A DNA stretch of 64,000 nucleotides from Mucilaginibacter phyllosphaerae (GCF_004378255.1 NZ_SNQG01000008.1:1-64000), one strand, 5' to 3'. Counted from the stretch's first letter, positions 36,027 through 46,000 are shown. Numbers and translations: made by a program. The notes: a model not told the origin generated them from the letters alone.

Positions 36027-37270
36027 AGCAAAATTTTTTTCTTTCTGCCAGTTACAGGCAGCAGATCGGATGTGAGGTAATACGGGGATAATGCTTTTGC
36101 GCTTATGCGCGTGTTGATCAGGAAATTCTCATATGAAGAGGAATTGCTTTGATAAAGAAATTTCTGGCAGGTGATACTGCCGGAAATCTCAACGCTGTCT
36201 TTTAGCGATACAGTCCCCTGCACATATATCTGGCCCGTTATTTTGTCTTTTTTGCCAAAAGATATGATAGTAGGGATAGTTGGTTTTTCTTTTTCATAAT
36301 AAAACACGATGCCCTCGAAGCGTGTGGCCTCGCCAATACTCAATTTAGGGGATATACCGGTTTTTCGACCGGGTTCAGGTAACAGCCCGATACAAGAGGG
36401 GTAAGTAAATACTGATCCTTTGCCGACAACGACCGAATCTCTTGCAAATACCTGGCAATTGCCTTTAAACCCTTGCCCGAATACTACGGATCTTGCAAAA
36501 ATCATAATATGATCTAAACGGGCGGTACTGTCGATATAGAGCGTAGTGTCAGCATACAAAACAATATTATCTTTTATCTCCATGTTTTTGATGACAGATT
36601 TGCCATCTGTTTTCAGCAAAAGGGTCGGTTTGAAAAAAGAATTTTTCACCAGGCTGTCGCCAATCGGAAAGGGTGAGGACCGGCTTGTGTCAGAGAACGC
36701 ATTATTTAGCTGCTCAAGCCTTTGCTTGCCAAACGCCGGTATTTCACGTTCGCTGTTATAGATATGACCATCTACAAATTTGGGGTCGCCTTTATAGGCC
36801 TTGCCATCAACATATGCGGCCCTTATCCCGGCTTTCGGGATGCGGACATTACCACGGATAAGGGTTTGCCCGCTAACGGAGAGCGGCCGGTCTTCATCGA
36901 TCAGGTAAAGGGCCATCCAGTTTGCCGAATCAATGTTTTTAGCGATCATGAAGCTTTTTTGCAAAGTGTCCTGCTGAATGAATGCCCGAACAGTGCCAAT
37001 ATCAAAAACACCCCAGGGAAGTTTGCCGGTAATAACCGAATCGGCATCATTATTAAACAGGTTGACCTTTTCCGTTTCCCGGTAGGGCGTTTCACTTTCT
37101 GAAAGCAGCAGGTTGATACCCGACTCGAGATTATTCTGCAACTTATCGGACCGGAACTTTTTTTGATAGTTTAACCTGTAAAAATAAGCAGCGGCGATCA
37201 GCGAAGAGCAGATCAACGCTATGATAAAAGAAATGATAATAACGATGTAAAGTGATGAAGCCTTGAGCAT
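36008..37270 (-). CDS. GspK/PilX-like large minor pseudopilin candidate
   Basis: A 420-residue protein with a single N-terminal membrane helix (SLYIVIIISFIIALICSSLIAAAYF) right after a very short leader, which is how GspK and PilX begin. No Glu at +5, as in GspK. The long periplasmic part contains a repetitive beta region (LDHIMIFARSVVFGQGFKGNCQVFARDSVVVGKG) similar to bactofilin/polymer-forming or left-handed helix folds. Assigned by topology and its place upstream of two pseudopilin genes; no sequence-level family match is claimed. Confidence 0.6.
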   Translation of the reverse strand: MLKASSLYIVIIISFIIALICSSLIAAAYFYRLNYQKKFRSDKLQNNLESGINLLLSESETPYRETEKVNLFNNDADSVITGKLPWGVFDIGTVRAFIQQDTLQKSFMIAKNIDSANWMALYLIDEDRPLSVSGQTLIRGNVRIPKAGIRAAYVDGKAYKGDPKFVDGHIYNSEREIPAFGKQRLEQLNNAFSDTSRSSPFPIGDSLVKNSFFKPTLLLKTDGKSVIKNMEIKDNIVLYADTTLYIDSTARLDHIMIFARSVVFGQGFKGNCQVFARDSVVVGKGSVFTYPSCIGLLPEPGRKTGISPKLSIGEATRFEGIVFYYEKEKPTIPTIISFGKKDKITGQIYVQGTVSLKDSVEISGSITCQKFLYQSNSSSYENFLINTRISAKALSPYYLTSDLLPVTGRKKKILLWLERN

Positions 37271-37279
37271 ATGGCCAGG

Positions 37280-37873
37280 TTATGGTGTCACGGTTTGCTG
37301 CGGTTTGTTTTTGTGTGGAAAAAGATGGATCCGTTTTAAAAGAGGCTTATGTTCTACTATGGCACCTGCATTATACCAGGTTGTTATTACCGAATCCTTA
37401 TTCCCCAAGCTCCGTACCGGCCCATCCATCACACCATTCTTATATCGCCCGGAAACCAGTAGTTTGCCCTTATCGTCATATTTACTGAATTCTCCTGTCA
37501 TCAAACCATCTTTCCAGCTGAGGATCTCCCGGAGGACACCGTTTGCCGTCCAGCTTTTCCAGGTGCCGTCTTTAAGCCCGGCGCTGAACGTACCCTGTTC
37601 CATCAGGTTCTTGTTTAGGTAGTAGGAGCGGTAGTCGCCATTCAGCAACTTTCCGCTATATCCGCCCTGTGTGTTTTGTATTTGGTTTGCGCTATACCAA
37701 AAATACCACCGTTCCGGTTTCGTTACAGGATGGCCCTTTACGGGCAGGGTCTCAAATTGCAGTACCTTGTCATCCTGCGTTATCCTTATCCGGTCAAAAC
37801 CGTAATCGGGCATTTTCTGGGCCATCAAATAACTGCTGCAAAAACAAAGCAGGAAACATAAAATTTTTCTCAT
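37280..37873 (-). CDS. Secreted MORN-repeat protein
   Basis: The 197-residue product has a signal peptide (ILCFLLCFCSSYLMAQ) and then five or so MORN/YwqK-like repeats (GKLLNGDYRSYYLNKNL, GTFSAGLKDGTWKSW, GLMTGEFSKYDDKGKL, GRYKNGVMDGPVRS). Such repeats make extended beta sheets used in binding. It lies 9 bases after the GspK-like gene's start on the same transcript and overlaps the GspC-like gene by 4 bases, so it probably belongs to the secretion locus as a periplasmic accessory. The specific job is unknown. Confidence 0.7.
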   Translation of the reverse strand: MRKILCFLLCFCSSYLMAQKMPDYGFDRIRITQDDKVLQFETLPVKGHPVTKPERWYFWYSANQIQNTQGGYSGKLLNGDYRSYYLNKNLMEQGTFSAGLKDGTWKSWTANGVLREILSWKDGLMTGEFSKYDDKGKLLVSGRYKNGVMDGPVRSLGNKDSVITTWYNAGAIVEHKPLLKRIHLFPHKNKPQQTVTP

Positions 37874-38373
37874 AACGTAGCTGTATTCCTGGATATATAT
37901 TGAATTTTATTTTTAAAAGATATTTTGACGGAGTCGCGCATGTTTTTCAGCAACTTTACATTTTCGGCTGTTTCTCCCTCGCGAAGCATAGCGCTTCGTC
38001 CGTTGATAACTAAAATAGAAATAATTTTCCTGGTGGCGGGGTTGGCAATATATCCCGAGTATTTGATAAAACTCCAATCTGTCCTGGCCGGAACGGGGCG
38101 GGACGTAACCTTTACTTTTATAACAGGAAGCCGCCTGGTCGTATCTATAGCATGGGATGCACTTAATTGAAAGGGGTCTCTGTAGTTCAGGGCGAGTTTT
38201 GTTGTATCTTTTTTGACTGCGAAATCATCGTATACTTTTTCGGGGCGACGTGCTGCCGGCGCAGGTGCCGTGTCATCATCTCCCCAGGCCGCGGCGATTA
38301 CTTTACAGAAGATCAAACCCCAAATAAGGAATACAGCGAAACCAAGTAAATAGTTGATCGTCTTCCTTTTCAT
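37870..38373 (-). CDS. GspC/PilP-like periplasmic coupling protein
   Basis: A 167-residue protein with one N-terminal membrane helix (NYLLGFAVFLIWGLIFCKVIAAAW), a low-complexity linker (APAPAARRP), the segment LNYRDPFQ, and a C-terminal small beta domain (WSFIKYSGYI, KIISILVINGRSAMLREGE, DSVKISF). RDPF plus an 'SILVINGR...L.EGE' beta domain is the layout of PilP and of the GspC homology region, which links the inner-membrane platform to the secretin. It overlaps the MORN gene by 4 bases. Confidence 0.75.
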   Translation of the reverse strand: MKRKTINYLLGFAVFLIWGLIFCKVIAAAWGDDDTAPAPAARRPEKVYDDFAVKKDTTKLALNYRDPFQLSASHAIDTTRRLPVIKVKVTSRPVPARTDWSFIKYSGYIANPATRKIISILVINGRSAMLREGETAENVKLLKNMRDSVKISFKNKIQYISRNTATL

Positions 38374-38375
38374 CG

Positions 38376-39335
38376 TTATTGTACGGTGAAATTTCTGGCT
38401 GTGCCTGCGTCACCTTCATTCCCTGCTGCATCAATAGCACTGACCTTCCAGTAAACCTTGCTGCCGGTTTCAGCTCCAGAAAATGTATAATTGGTTGATA
38501 TAACGATCAGGGGGAAGTTTTGGCTAAAATTAGACGTCGAGTCGGCCTTTAGAATATACAGTTTATATTTAGCCGCCCCTGCCAGTGCCTGCCATTGCAG
38601 ATTTACTGGGTTGTTGACGGTCTGGTTATTGATGGGGGAGTTGAGCGTGACTTTTTCCGATGGTGTTTTATCCAGCGTGATCTGGTTAATAGCAGACCAT
38701 CTTGCCTGCGCGGTATCATTCTCGGCCCTGACCCGCCATTGGTAGATCATATCCTTTGGTAAGGAAAAATTGACCTGTTGTCCGGGTACGGTCTGGTCGT
38801 AAACCAGCGCGTTTTCATTAACAAAGTTGTTGGTATCGATTTCTATATGGTATTGCGTAGCGCCGTAAAGGCTGCTCCATTGAAAAGCGGTCAGCGATTT
38901 ATTGATCAGCGCATTATTGGCCGGTAATCTGAGTTCCACAGCCTGTTGTTTGATAGAGGATTGCAATACTGTAAGTGTTCTTGCCGCGCTGTAAGCTGTT
39001 ACTGAGCTACCGTTCTCTGCACTTACCCGCCACTGGTATACGCCGGGATCCAGGTTCATGGAGAAAGTATTTTTTGTAATAACGGTGTCGGCGATCAGGC
39101 CGCCTGGTGAGGAAAAGTTATTGCTGACGATCTGCAGGCGATAACCCAACGCATCCTCTACTTCATCCCACCAAAAGCTGACATTGTACTTCGGGCTGCT
39201 GTAATTATCAGAGGGAGCCTGCAGGGTAACTGATCTTTTATCAATGGATGGCTCGATAAACTCTTTACAGGAAAAAAGCAACAAGATCAATACTGTGATC
39301 ATCCCTGCCGGCTTAAAGAAAAATTTTAATTTCAT
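38376..39335 (-). CDS. Lipoprotein with three fibronectin-III-like repeats
   Basis: A 319-residue lipoprotein (lipobox LLFSCKE) with three repeats of a FN3-like/Ig-like domain. Each has a 'P.DN....V.F.W..V..A.GY.LQI....F' opening and a 'Y.WRV.A' strand (LGYRLQIVSNNF...YQWRVSAENGS; TQYHIEIDTNNF...YQWRVRAENDT; AKYKLYILKAD...VYWKVSAIDAAGNEG). First gene of the minus arm, 2 bases before the GspC-like gene. It may bind surface polymer or the secretion substrate at the outer membrane. Confidence 0.75.
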   Translation of the reverse strand: MKLKFFFKPAGMITVLILLLFSCKEFIEPSIDKRSVTLQAPSDNYSSPKYNVSFWWDEVEDALGYRLQIVSNNFSSPGGLIADTVITKNTFSMNLDPGVYQWRVSAENGSSVTAYSAARTLTVLQSSIKQQAVELRLPANNALINKSLTAFQWSSLYGATQYHIEIDTNNFVNENALVYDQTVPGQQVNFSLPKDMIYQWRVRAENDTAQARWSAINQITLDKTPSEKVTLNSPINNQTVNNPVNLQWQALAGAAKYKLYILKADSTSNFSQNFPLIVISTNYTFSGAETGSKVYWKVSAIDAAGNEGDAGTARNFTVQ

Positions 39336-39639
39336 TCAGCACTAAAATATAACTTTTTTAATAAAACTGTAGAAGCGATTTTAGAATGGCTGCTTTATTG
39401 GCATAGCTATATTGATTCAGCTCAATCACGTAATTTTTTAATCGAACTCCATATATAAGGCTCGCTGGAAACAACGGCACCCGGATGACACGGCTATTTA
39501 ATCGACTTTGTTTTTGATCAAGCCTTAAAATGGATACGATCCATGTGAAGCGGGACATTGTGCCACATTGAAAAAGCTGGCGGAAATTAAATAACCGTTT
39601 CCTCTAATCCGTCAGAACACTAAAGACGAAACTAATAAA
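39336..39639. other. Divergent intergenic region of the secretion locus
   Basis: No credible gene. It must carry the promoters for the minus arm (38376 onward) and for the plus-strand fibre gene. A T-rich word TATAAC at about 39348 and AT-rich flanks are visible, but no clear TAnnTTTG motif was fixed. Confidence 0.4.
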
Positions 39640-40572
39640 ATGAAAAAACACCTTTTTTTTATCGCCCTGATCGGAATCTTTTCACGGGCTGTGTCGCAAA
39701 ACACTTTTCCAACGCCAACGGGTAATGTCGGTATCGGAACCACAACGCCTTCAAACAAGCTGCAGGTTATTGATGCCTCAGGAACAAGCGCAGTCAATTT
39801 GCAGACAGCTACCAATGTGCTGAATGAGGTTATTGGTATTTCTTTTGGTACGCAACCTGGGATCCGGACAAAAGCGGCGGTGGTTGGAGTCAATACGAAT
39901 ACCGGTAATGCGGCGGGTGACCTGGCGTTGTACACCAACAGCGGCACTGCCCTTGCTGAAAAAATGCGGATCACATCCGATGGTAAAGTCGGTATAGGGG
40001 TCGCCGCTCCGGCTAGTCTTTTATCTGTGGGCGGTAACGCCTCAATTTTGACTGATCAGCAAGTCGCATTTCGTTATAACTCCACCATTACAAGCGGTAC
40101 GGGAGGAGCACTTGGTTTACAGTTGATTGCAAACCCATCCGCAAATTCTTCAGCGGGTTTGTTTGGTATATACGTGCAAATGGGAACCAATACGGCTTCA
40201 TCCTCAAATGTCGGCTCGATGTTCGGGCTGGTTTCCACCGCGGCGCATCGCGGTACCGGTATTATCGCAACCGTCAATAATCTTTATGCAAGCAGCCCGA
40301 TACTGGCTTCAACAGGCACCATCACAAATAGTTATGGCGTCATGATCCGCCCGCAACAGATTGCCGGCGTAACAAAGGGATATGGAGTTTACCAGGCAGG
40401 CACAGCTGACATAAATTATTTTGATGGGAATACCGGGTTCGGTGCAGCAAACCCGCAGAATAAACTGGTAGTTGCCCAAGCCAGTTCTCTGGTGCCGGCA
40501 GCACTGATCCAGGATACAGATACGGGTGATGCAGGTTTAGCTTTTAATGTTTCAGGCGCTTCTTTCACCTAG
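39640..40572 (+). CDS. Secreted fibre-like protein, N-terminal part of a frameshifted gene
   Basis: The 310-residue product has a signal peptide (FFIALIGIFSRAVSQ). Repeated GNVGIGTTTPSNKL and DGKVGIGVAAP motifs follow, which are typical of phage tail-fibre-like, endosialidase-type Bacteroidota surface proteins. It stops at FNVSGASFT, but the next frame continues HLGIDQSDAKKFKLSNAAS without a break. Restoring one T at about 40562 fuses it with the C-terminal part at 40623-41030 into a protein of about 463 residues. Divergent from the FN3 lipoprotein arm. Confidence 0.75.
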   Translation: MKKHLFFIALIGIFSRAVSQNTFPTPTGNVGIGTTTPSNKLQVIDASGTSAVNLQTATNVLNEVIGISFGTQPGIRTKAAVVGVNTNTGNAAGDLALYTNSGTALAEKMRITSDGKVGIGVAAPASLLSVGGNASILTDQQVAFRYNSTITSGTGGALGLQLIANPSANSSAGLFGIYVQMGTNTASSSNVGSMFGLVSTAAHRGTGIIATVNNLYASSPILASTGTITNSYGVMIRPQQIAGVTKGYGVYQAGTADINYFDGNTGFGAANPQNKLVVAQASSLVPAALIQDTDTGDAGLAFNVSGASFT

Positions 40573-40622
40573 GCATCGATCAGTCGGACGCAAAAAAATT
40601 CAAACTGTCGAACGCTGCGTCA

Positions 40623-41030
40623 TTGGGCACAAACGATTATATCACAGTAACAAATGTGACAGGTAACGTAGGTATCGGGACTTCCAATCCTACCGAAAGA
40701 CTTGCTGTAAACGGTACGATCCACACAAAGGAAGTTAAGGTAGACCTAACAGGTTGGCCGGATTATGTGTTTAATAAAGATTATAAGCTGCCCGCACTTT
40801 CTGTAGTGAAACAATATATTGATCTCAACCATCATCTGCCCGAAATGCCACCCGAAAGACAGGTAGTTGATAACGGGATTAAGCTGGGAGAAATGAACAG
40901 GCTGCTAACCAAAAAGGTTGAAGAACTTACGCTTTATTTGCTTGCGCAACAAAAAGAGATAACTGAATTAAAGCAACTATTTAGAACATCCGTACAAAAT
41001 GCACCAAATAGGAAGCGGAAAAAACACTAA
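40623..41030 (+). CDS. C-terminal part of the frameshifted fibre-like protein
   Basis: The 135-residue frame actually opens further back, at about 40562. It carries another GNVGIGTSNPTERLAVNG motif, then the tail-fibre C-terminal module found in many Bacteroidota: WPDYVFNKDY, then LPALSVVKQYIDLNHHLPEMP, GIKLGEMNRLL and the coiled KKVEELTLYLLAQQKEI. That module resembles the trimerising or self-cleaving chaperone end of fibres. Probably not made as a separate protein unless re-initiated. Confidence 0.7.
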   Translation: MGTNDYITVTNVTGNVGIGTSNPTERLAVNGTIHTKEVKVDLTGWPDYVFNKDYKLPALSVVKQYIDLNHHLPEMPPERQVVDNGIKLGEMNRLLTKKVEELTLYLLAQQKEITELKQLFRTSVQNAPNRKRKKH

Positions 41031-41553
41031 ATATGCAGTGTTAACATCGTGCATGGTTATCAATGCTGCCGGGAATATACAGGCAGGAACAACAGATACT
41101 AAAGGGTGTAGTGCTGTAAACTGAAGCCCATTGCCACTTCCATAAGGATGAAAATTGATCCATGGGCCCGATTATATATTGAAAAAAAGCTATAAACTGC
41201 TATCCCACGGAAGTTAAACAATACGTCGGCGAGGATTAAGATAGATAAGTGCCTTGTAAAATGGCGTTGCCGGGCTAACGGGAAGCGAAAAATAATGAGG
41301 AAACGAAAATAGCAAAGCCTGAATTTCTGTTTGTTCATGGCTTGTTTCATCAGTTTAGCTGAACGTGTCAGCATACGCCGCCAAGGCGGAATGTATAAGG
41401 CCTAAGTGTGATAATGGCAAAACTTTTAACCTTTATGCACGATGAATAAACATTCTGTTTTTTGCATTTAATACTCAACTATTTTTTATAGTTTTATAGG
41501 ATTGGGAATCAGTTTGACTGCCAATAAATTTTTGATCTGAATACTTATCATTT

Positions 41554-41721
41554 ATGAAGAAAATGCTATTGGACCCGTTCGGTGACACAATATTCACTTA
41601 TATTAGGTCGGCGGCCACAAAGGATAATGACGTTGTGGAACACAAAGCAATACTAATGCGATCATTTTTATCAGATCGAAAAAATCTCCCATTTCTTCAC
41701 GTTTCCAAGTGCGAAGTATAG
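41554..41721 (+). CDS. Possible small protein
   Basis: A 55-codon frame from ATG to TAG begins MKKMLLDPFGDTIFTYIRS. No family is recognised and there is no overlap with other genes. Short and isolated, so only a candidate. Confidence 0.22.
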   Translation: MKKMLLDPFGDTIFTYIRSAATKDNDVVEHKAILMRSFLSDRKNLPFLHVSKCEV

Positions 41722-41738
41722 TCTAAGTGCTATGTCTG

Positions 41739-41783
41739 AAAATTTACCTTGTTAAAATTTACCTTGTTAAAATTTGCCTAACT
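41739..41783 (+). repeat. Three tandem 15-bp repeats upstream of the RHS operon
   Basis: AAAATTTACCTTGTT occurs twice in a row (41739-41753, 41754-41768) and is followed by a degenerate third copy AAAATTTGCCTAACT (41769-41783). It ends 56 bases before the Skp-like gene, a position suited to an operator array. Confidence 0.65.
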
Positions 41784-41839
41784 AAATGAATAAGAACACC
41801 CGCCGGACCCTCTGCCGTTTCTAACCAGTAATTATATAT

Positions 41840-42409
41840 ATGAATAAATCCTCAAATCAACCACAGAACAAGGTATTTATGTGGGGCTACCAAATTCTGC
41901 TTTTAACTGTTGTCCTCTTTTTGCTGTTCAACTTTTTATTCCGTAATGAGAAAATCGCCTATGTTGATTCGGCCAAGATCCTGAATGAATACAAAGGCAC
42001 TTTGGAAGCAAAAAAGGCCTATGAAGTAAAAGCGAAAGTCTGGCAATCTAATATGGACACTTTGACAAATGACGTTAAAGCAGCGATACAAAAATATGAA
42101 AGAAGTATAGCGACGATGTCAAAAACAGAACAAGACCTTTCCAGGCAGCTTATTCAATCAAAACAAAAGCAGCTATCTGATTATCAGCGGGGTATTCAGG
42201 AGAATGCTAAACAGGAAGACGGAAAGTTAACACAGGCCGTCGTGTCCCAGATCAATGCTTTTCTGACTAACTACGGTAAAACGCATAATTATAAACTCAT
42301 TCTTATTGCAAACCAATTGGGCACGATAGCGTATGCACGCGATGGATTGGATATTACCGCAAAGGTAATAGAGGAGATTAATGATGAATATGTCAAAGGT
42401 AAAAAGTAA
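41840..42409 (+). CDS. Membrane-anchored Skp/OmpH-like chaperone
   Basis: A 189-residue protein with an uncleaved-looking N-terminal helix (GYQILLLTVVLFLLFNFLF), then the OmpH/Skp motif KIAYVDSAKILNEYKG, a long helical hairpin (residues about 60-145) and a closing strand-helix (YKLILIANQLGTIAYARDGLDIT). Skp family proteins hold unfolded outer-membrane or secreted proteins in the periplasm. The anchor and the location at the head of the RHS operon suggest a dedicated holdase. Its stop overlaps the next start by 1 base. Confidence 0.82.
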   Translation: MNKSSNQPQNKVFMWGYQILLLTVVLFLLFNFLFRNEKIAYVDSAKILNEYKGTLEAKKAYEVKAKVWQSNMDTLTNDVKAAIQKYERSIATMSKTEQDLSRQLIQSKQKQLSDYQRGIQENAKQEDGKLTQAVVSQINAFLTNYGKTHNYKLILIANQLGTIAYARDGLDITAKVIEEINDEYVKGKK

Positions 42410-43008
42410 TGAACAAATTGACCCGGTTCTTGTCCATAGGTCTTTTCCTTTCATTTGCGGTTTTCTTTTTATCCTGTAAGGAGAAAATCACCAATAAAAC
42501 GGAATTGATTGCCTATATAAATGATCCTGAAAACGGATTGCAAAAATGCCGGCAGGCAGGAAAGATAAAAGCAGTTTTAACATATAAGCCCTTGCAACTT
42601 ACTTCAGTTAACATAAATCAAGACAAACCAGGGACAGCAAAGGCCGGGATGTTCAGGAATAATCTTTTTTTTGTGCTTAGCCTGTCGGCTAATAACAAGG
42701 AGCTGATAAGACAGTTACCTTTTGATCAGTATAGCGAAATGGTTCAGGTTATGGCATTTAGGATGAATAACTTTATTGACATTATACCTAATAATGATCG
42801 GCCTGTAGCGCCGTTAAGTTGTACTTTTCAGCCGACTTATGGCATGGGGACGGCTAATAACCTGTTAATTGTTTTTGATAAAAAAAAGCTCCTTACAGCT
42901 CATCATATAAAAGTTCATATAAAAGAGTTCGGACTGAATATAGGGGATCTTTATTTTGACATAGCCGTATCTGATATCAAAAAAATACAAAATATAGTAG
43001 TAAATTAA
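42409..43008 (+). CDS. Lipoprotein of the RHS operon
   Basis: A 199-residue lipoprotein (signal GLFLSFAVFFLSCKEK). The mature region is mixed alpha/beta with FFVLSLSANNKELIRQL and LLIVFDKKKLL; no family is recognised. It lies between the Skp-like gene and the first giant RHS gene with 18-base spacing, so it is likely needed for surface placement or stability of the RHS products. A function beyond that is not visible. Confidence 0.7.
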   Translation: MNKLTRFLSIGLFLSFAVFFLSCKEKITNKTELIAYINDPENGLQKCRQAGKIKAVLTYKPLQLTSVNINQDKPGTAKAGMFRNNLFFVLSLSANNKELIRQLPFDQYSEMVQVMAFRMNNFIDIIPNNDRPVAPLSCTFQPTYGMGTANNLLIVFDKKKLLTAHHIKVHIKEFGLNIGDLYFDIAVSDIKKIQNIVVN

Positions 43009-43026
43009 TACCATCTAAAACCAACT

Positions 43027-46000
43027 ATGTTTATCACAAAAAGAAAACAAGGCCGCTTAAAAAAAGCAGTAGCTGTTTTTATGTTGCTTACTATTGTTAA
43101 CCAGATACTAACGCCAACTGTAGCCTATGCTTTAACTTCGGGCCCTACTGCGCCCGAGGCAACGAATTTTGAACCCATTGACACGACGGATGTGGTCAAT
43201 CCTCTGACAGGAAGCTTCACCTATAGCGTGCCGTTGTTGGAAGTTCCGGGTCCCGAAGGGGGGTATCCGCTCGCTTTATCCTACCATGCAGGGATACAAC
43301 CGAACGAGGAAGCGTCATGGGTAGGTCTGGGTTGGTCACTAAATCCGGGTGCAATTGCAAGGAATGTGAACGGTTATCCGGACGACTGGAAGGAATCAAG
43401 TGGTTTAACCAGATCTGTCTGGACCGGGGGCAGTACCGAAACTTACACGGGTGGGTTGGGTATAGGATACGGACCTGCTTCAGTGAATGTAAACTTGAGT
43501 TTTTCGCAGGATACTTACCAGGGGTATGGGATCGGGTGGAACGCCGGCGTTAGTCTGAACCTGGGATCATATGGCCAGGGGGGCGGATTTATTTCCTCAC
43601 CGTTCAGCATCGGGGGAAATGTTGGCGTTTCGGCTTACGGAGGCGCTTATGTTGGTGCAAATGTGAATTACACCGCAGGCTCGTCCGTAATAAACGGTTT
43701 ACAATCAACAACCAGTATCGGCGTGCAAACCAATTTTAATTCGGTAAAGGCAGATATAAGCGAAAGTGTTAGTTACAGCAAGCGGGGGGTATCCTTGTTG
43801 GGCGCCTCGATCTCGACGTCCAGCATGAGGCCGTCGTTTACCGTTGGCGGTGGTTCAATAACATCAGTCAATAATCCGAGCGAAAATAAAATAAGCACTT
43901 CTTCATCAGGATTTTCGTTCTGGCTTCCGCTTTATTATATACCGGTTACCCTCAGTATAGGATACAATTACACAAGATACTGGTCTGATAATTCACAACC
44001 GGTTAATTCAAGCGGCGTTCTTTATAACCGGAACATTGTAAACACTTCCGGCACTTTTTCAGTTAGCGGTGACGATGATAATTATCAACTATTGGACCCC
44101 GTATATAATAACATAGTCGATAATCCCGACCCGGTTGATCAGTTGGGTGGCAACTATCCAAATTTTGATAATTACAGTGTTACTGCTCAGGGACTTGGCG
44201 GTAACATACGACCGTATATATTTTCTTCCATTCTGTATAATCAGGACAGGGTTAACCGTGTTGATGTAGATCATTCCAAAGATTCATACGGAGTCAACTT
44301 CTATGATCAGGGTAGCGGAATCATCCGGTCAAAATATCAATTCAGATTTATTAATGATCTGTCAAATTCATATCAGCAATCCAGTGAATGGTCAGCCGAC
44401 GTTAACAACAGCGAGCCGACCTATAATTTTAGCAATACTATAAACTATGGCAATAATGACGGGCAATACGGCTATGACGAATCCATTAACCGGCTGGAAG
44501 GTACTAATCATATCGAGTATTTTACTAATGATCAAATCAATGATAATACGGCCGCCGCAAGGGGATTTATTGATTGTGACGCTGCGGGCTTTGTAAGAGG
44601 AACGAGCGCCAATACCGGAACTATTGGACAGACACAAAATCCGACGATAGGAAAGCAAATCGGAGGATTTATGATTACCAATTCCAGTGGTGTAACATAT
44701 CATTATGCGTTGCCGGCATATAGTTATGCCGAAACTCAGCGAACAGAAAATGAACCCTATGCGAATCTGACGAACCGGTCTTTAAATAAAATGTTCAGAT
44801 ATACTGATCTGACCAAAAACGAGGCTTACGCTTACACTTGGTATTTAACGGCGATCACCGGCCCGGACTATGTTTCAAGAGGATCAACGCCCGGAAAGCT
44901 GGATGCCGCCGACTGGGGGTATTGGGTTAAATTTGATTACGGGAAATGGGCGGATAAATACAGATGGCGTAATCCGTCTGAAGGGGCAAATGACGATTCT
45001 GCATCACCCGGCACCACCCGGTATGCATCAGGTTTAAAAGAGCTATATTATCTGGATGCGGTTGAAACAAGAACGCACACCGCCATTTTTGAAAAAGAGA
45101 TCAGGGCTGACGGGAAAAGCTGCACCGCGACGAACGAAAATATTCCGTATCAACCACAGGCTTTTTATTATCCGCAGAGTAATTCCGGTGGTTATGTGCA
45201 TCCTCAGTCGACTTTGCGTTTAAACAATGTTTACTTATTTCAAAATGACCAGTTACCAATGGGAGTAAATGCTATTCGGCAAAACAGCACAGTATATGAC
45301 CATGTTTTCAATTACAGCAGCGGAAGCGAAAGAGTGCATTACGGATTAAATGTGATTGATAAAAATGACATTAACGCTGCCTTGAAAAACAGCTGTCTGA
45401 GAAAAATAGCTTTAACCTATGATTATTCATCGGCTATGGGTTGTCCGAATAGTTATGACCCCGGTGGTCTGAATACCTATGTGCAAAGTCCCAGTACGTC
45501 TGCCCCCTCATCCTTATTGGGAAAGTTGACTTTATTAGCTGTGGATTTTCAGGGAAAAGGGGGGGCACAGGTGACGCCTCTAACGACGTTCCAGTACGAA
45601 CTTGAGGCCAGCGATCCGGCTAACACGGATAATATCTCGCTTACAAAGCTGCAGACCTATGAACAAACTATACACGGATTGTCGCCTGCCATTATTCAAA
45701 CGCAGACCCCGGGTAAATTTAAAAAAGGAGACATCCTATCATTTTCAATTGGTGGTATAAAATACTATTGCACGTTATTACACCCGACAGATAATACGAA
45801 TCAGTCGTTTACGGCCTATTTCCTTGACAAATCCCCTGATGTTTTAGCCACAGGCATACCCGCAACACGTACGAAAAATCCGCCGTATAATAAAGATGCT
45901 TTTGACAATTGGGGGTATTATAAATCTGATTTCGGCGAGACTGTAATTTCGTACCCGATAACGGGGCTGGGTGCGCGTCCGGATCGCGGAAACGGATCCC

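Larger units (their letters stand above)
41031..41839. other. Gene-poor 809-bp gap before the RHS operon
   Basis: Mostly stop-rich. It contains a small CCGCC/GGCGG palindrome near 41380-41392, a possible 55-codon frame at 41554-41721, and three 15-bp tandem repeats at 41739-41783. The promoter of the Skp-like/RHS operon should lie here. Confidence 0.5.

Noticed and set aside
39358..39558. 66-codon minus-strand frame upstream of the FN3 lipoprotein
   Set aside because: No signal, no family and poor codon pattern; it lies in the expected promoter region.
41099..41374. A 91-codon minus-strand frame in the gap before the RHS operon
   Set aside because: The translation is rich in Phe/Arg/Leu without domain logic, starts without context, and no neighbour is on that strand.
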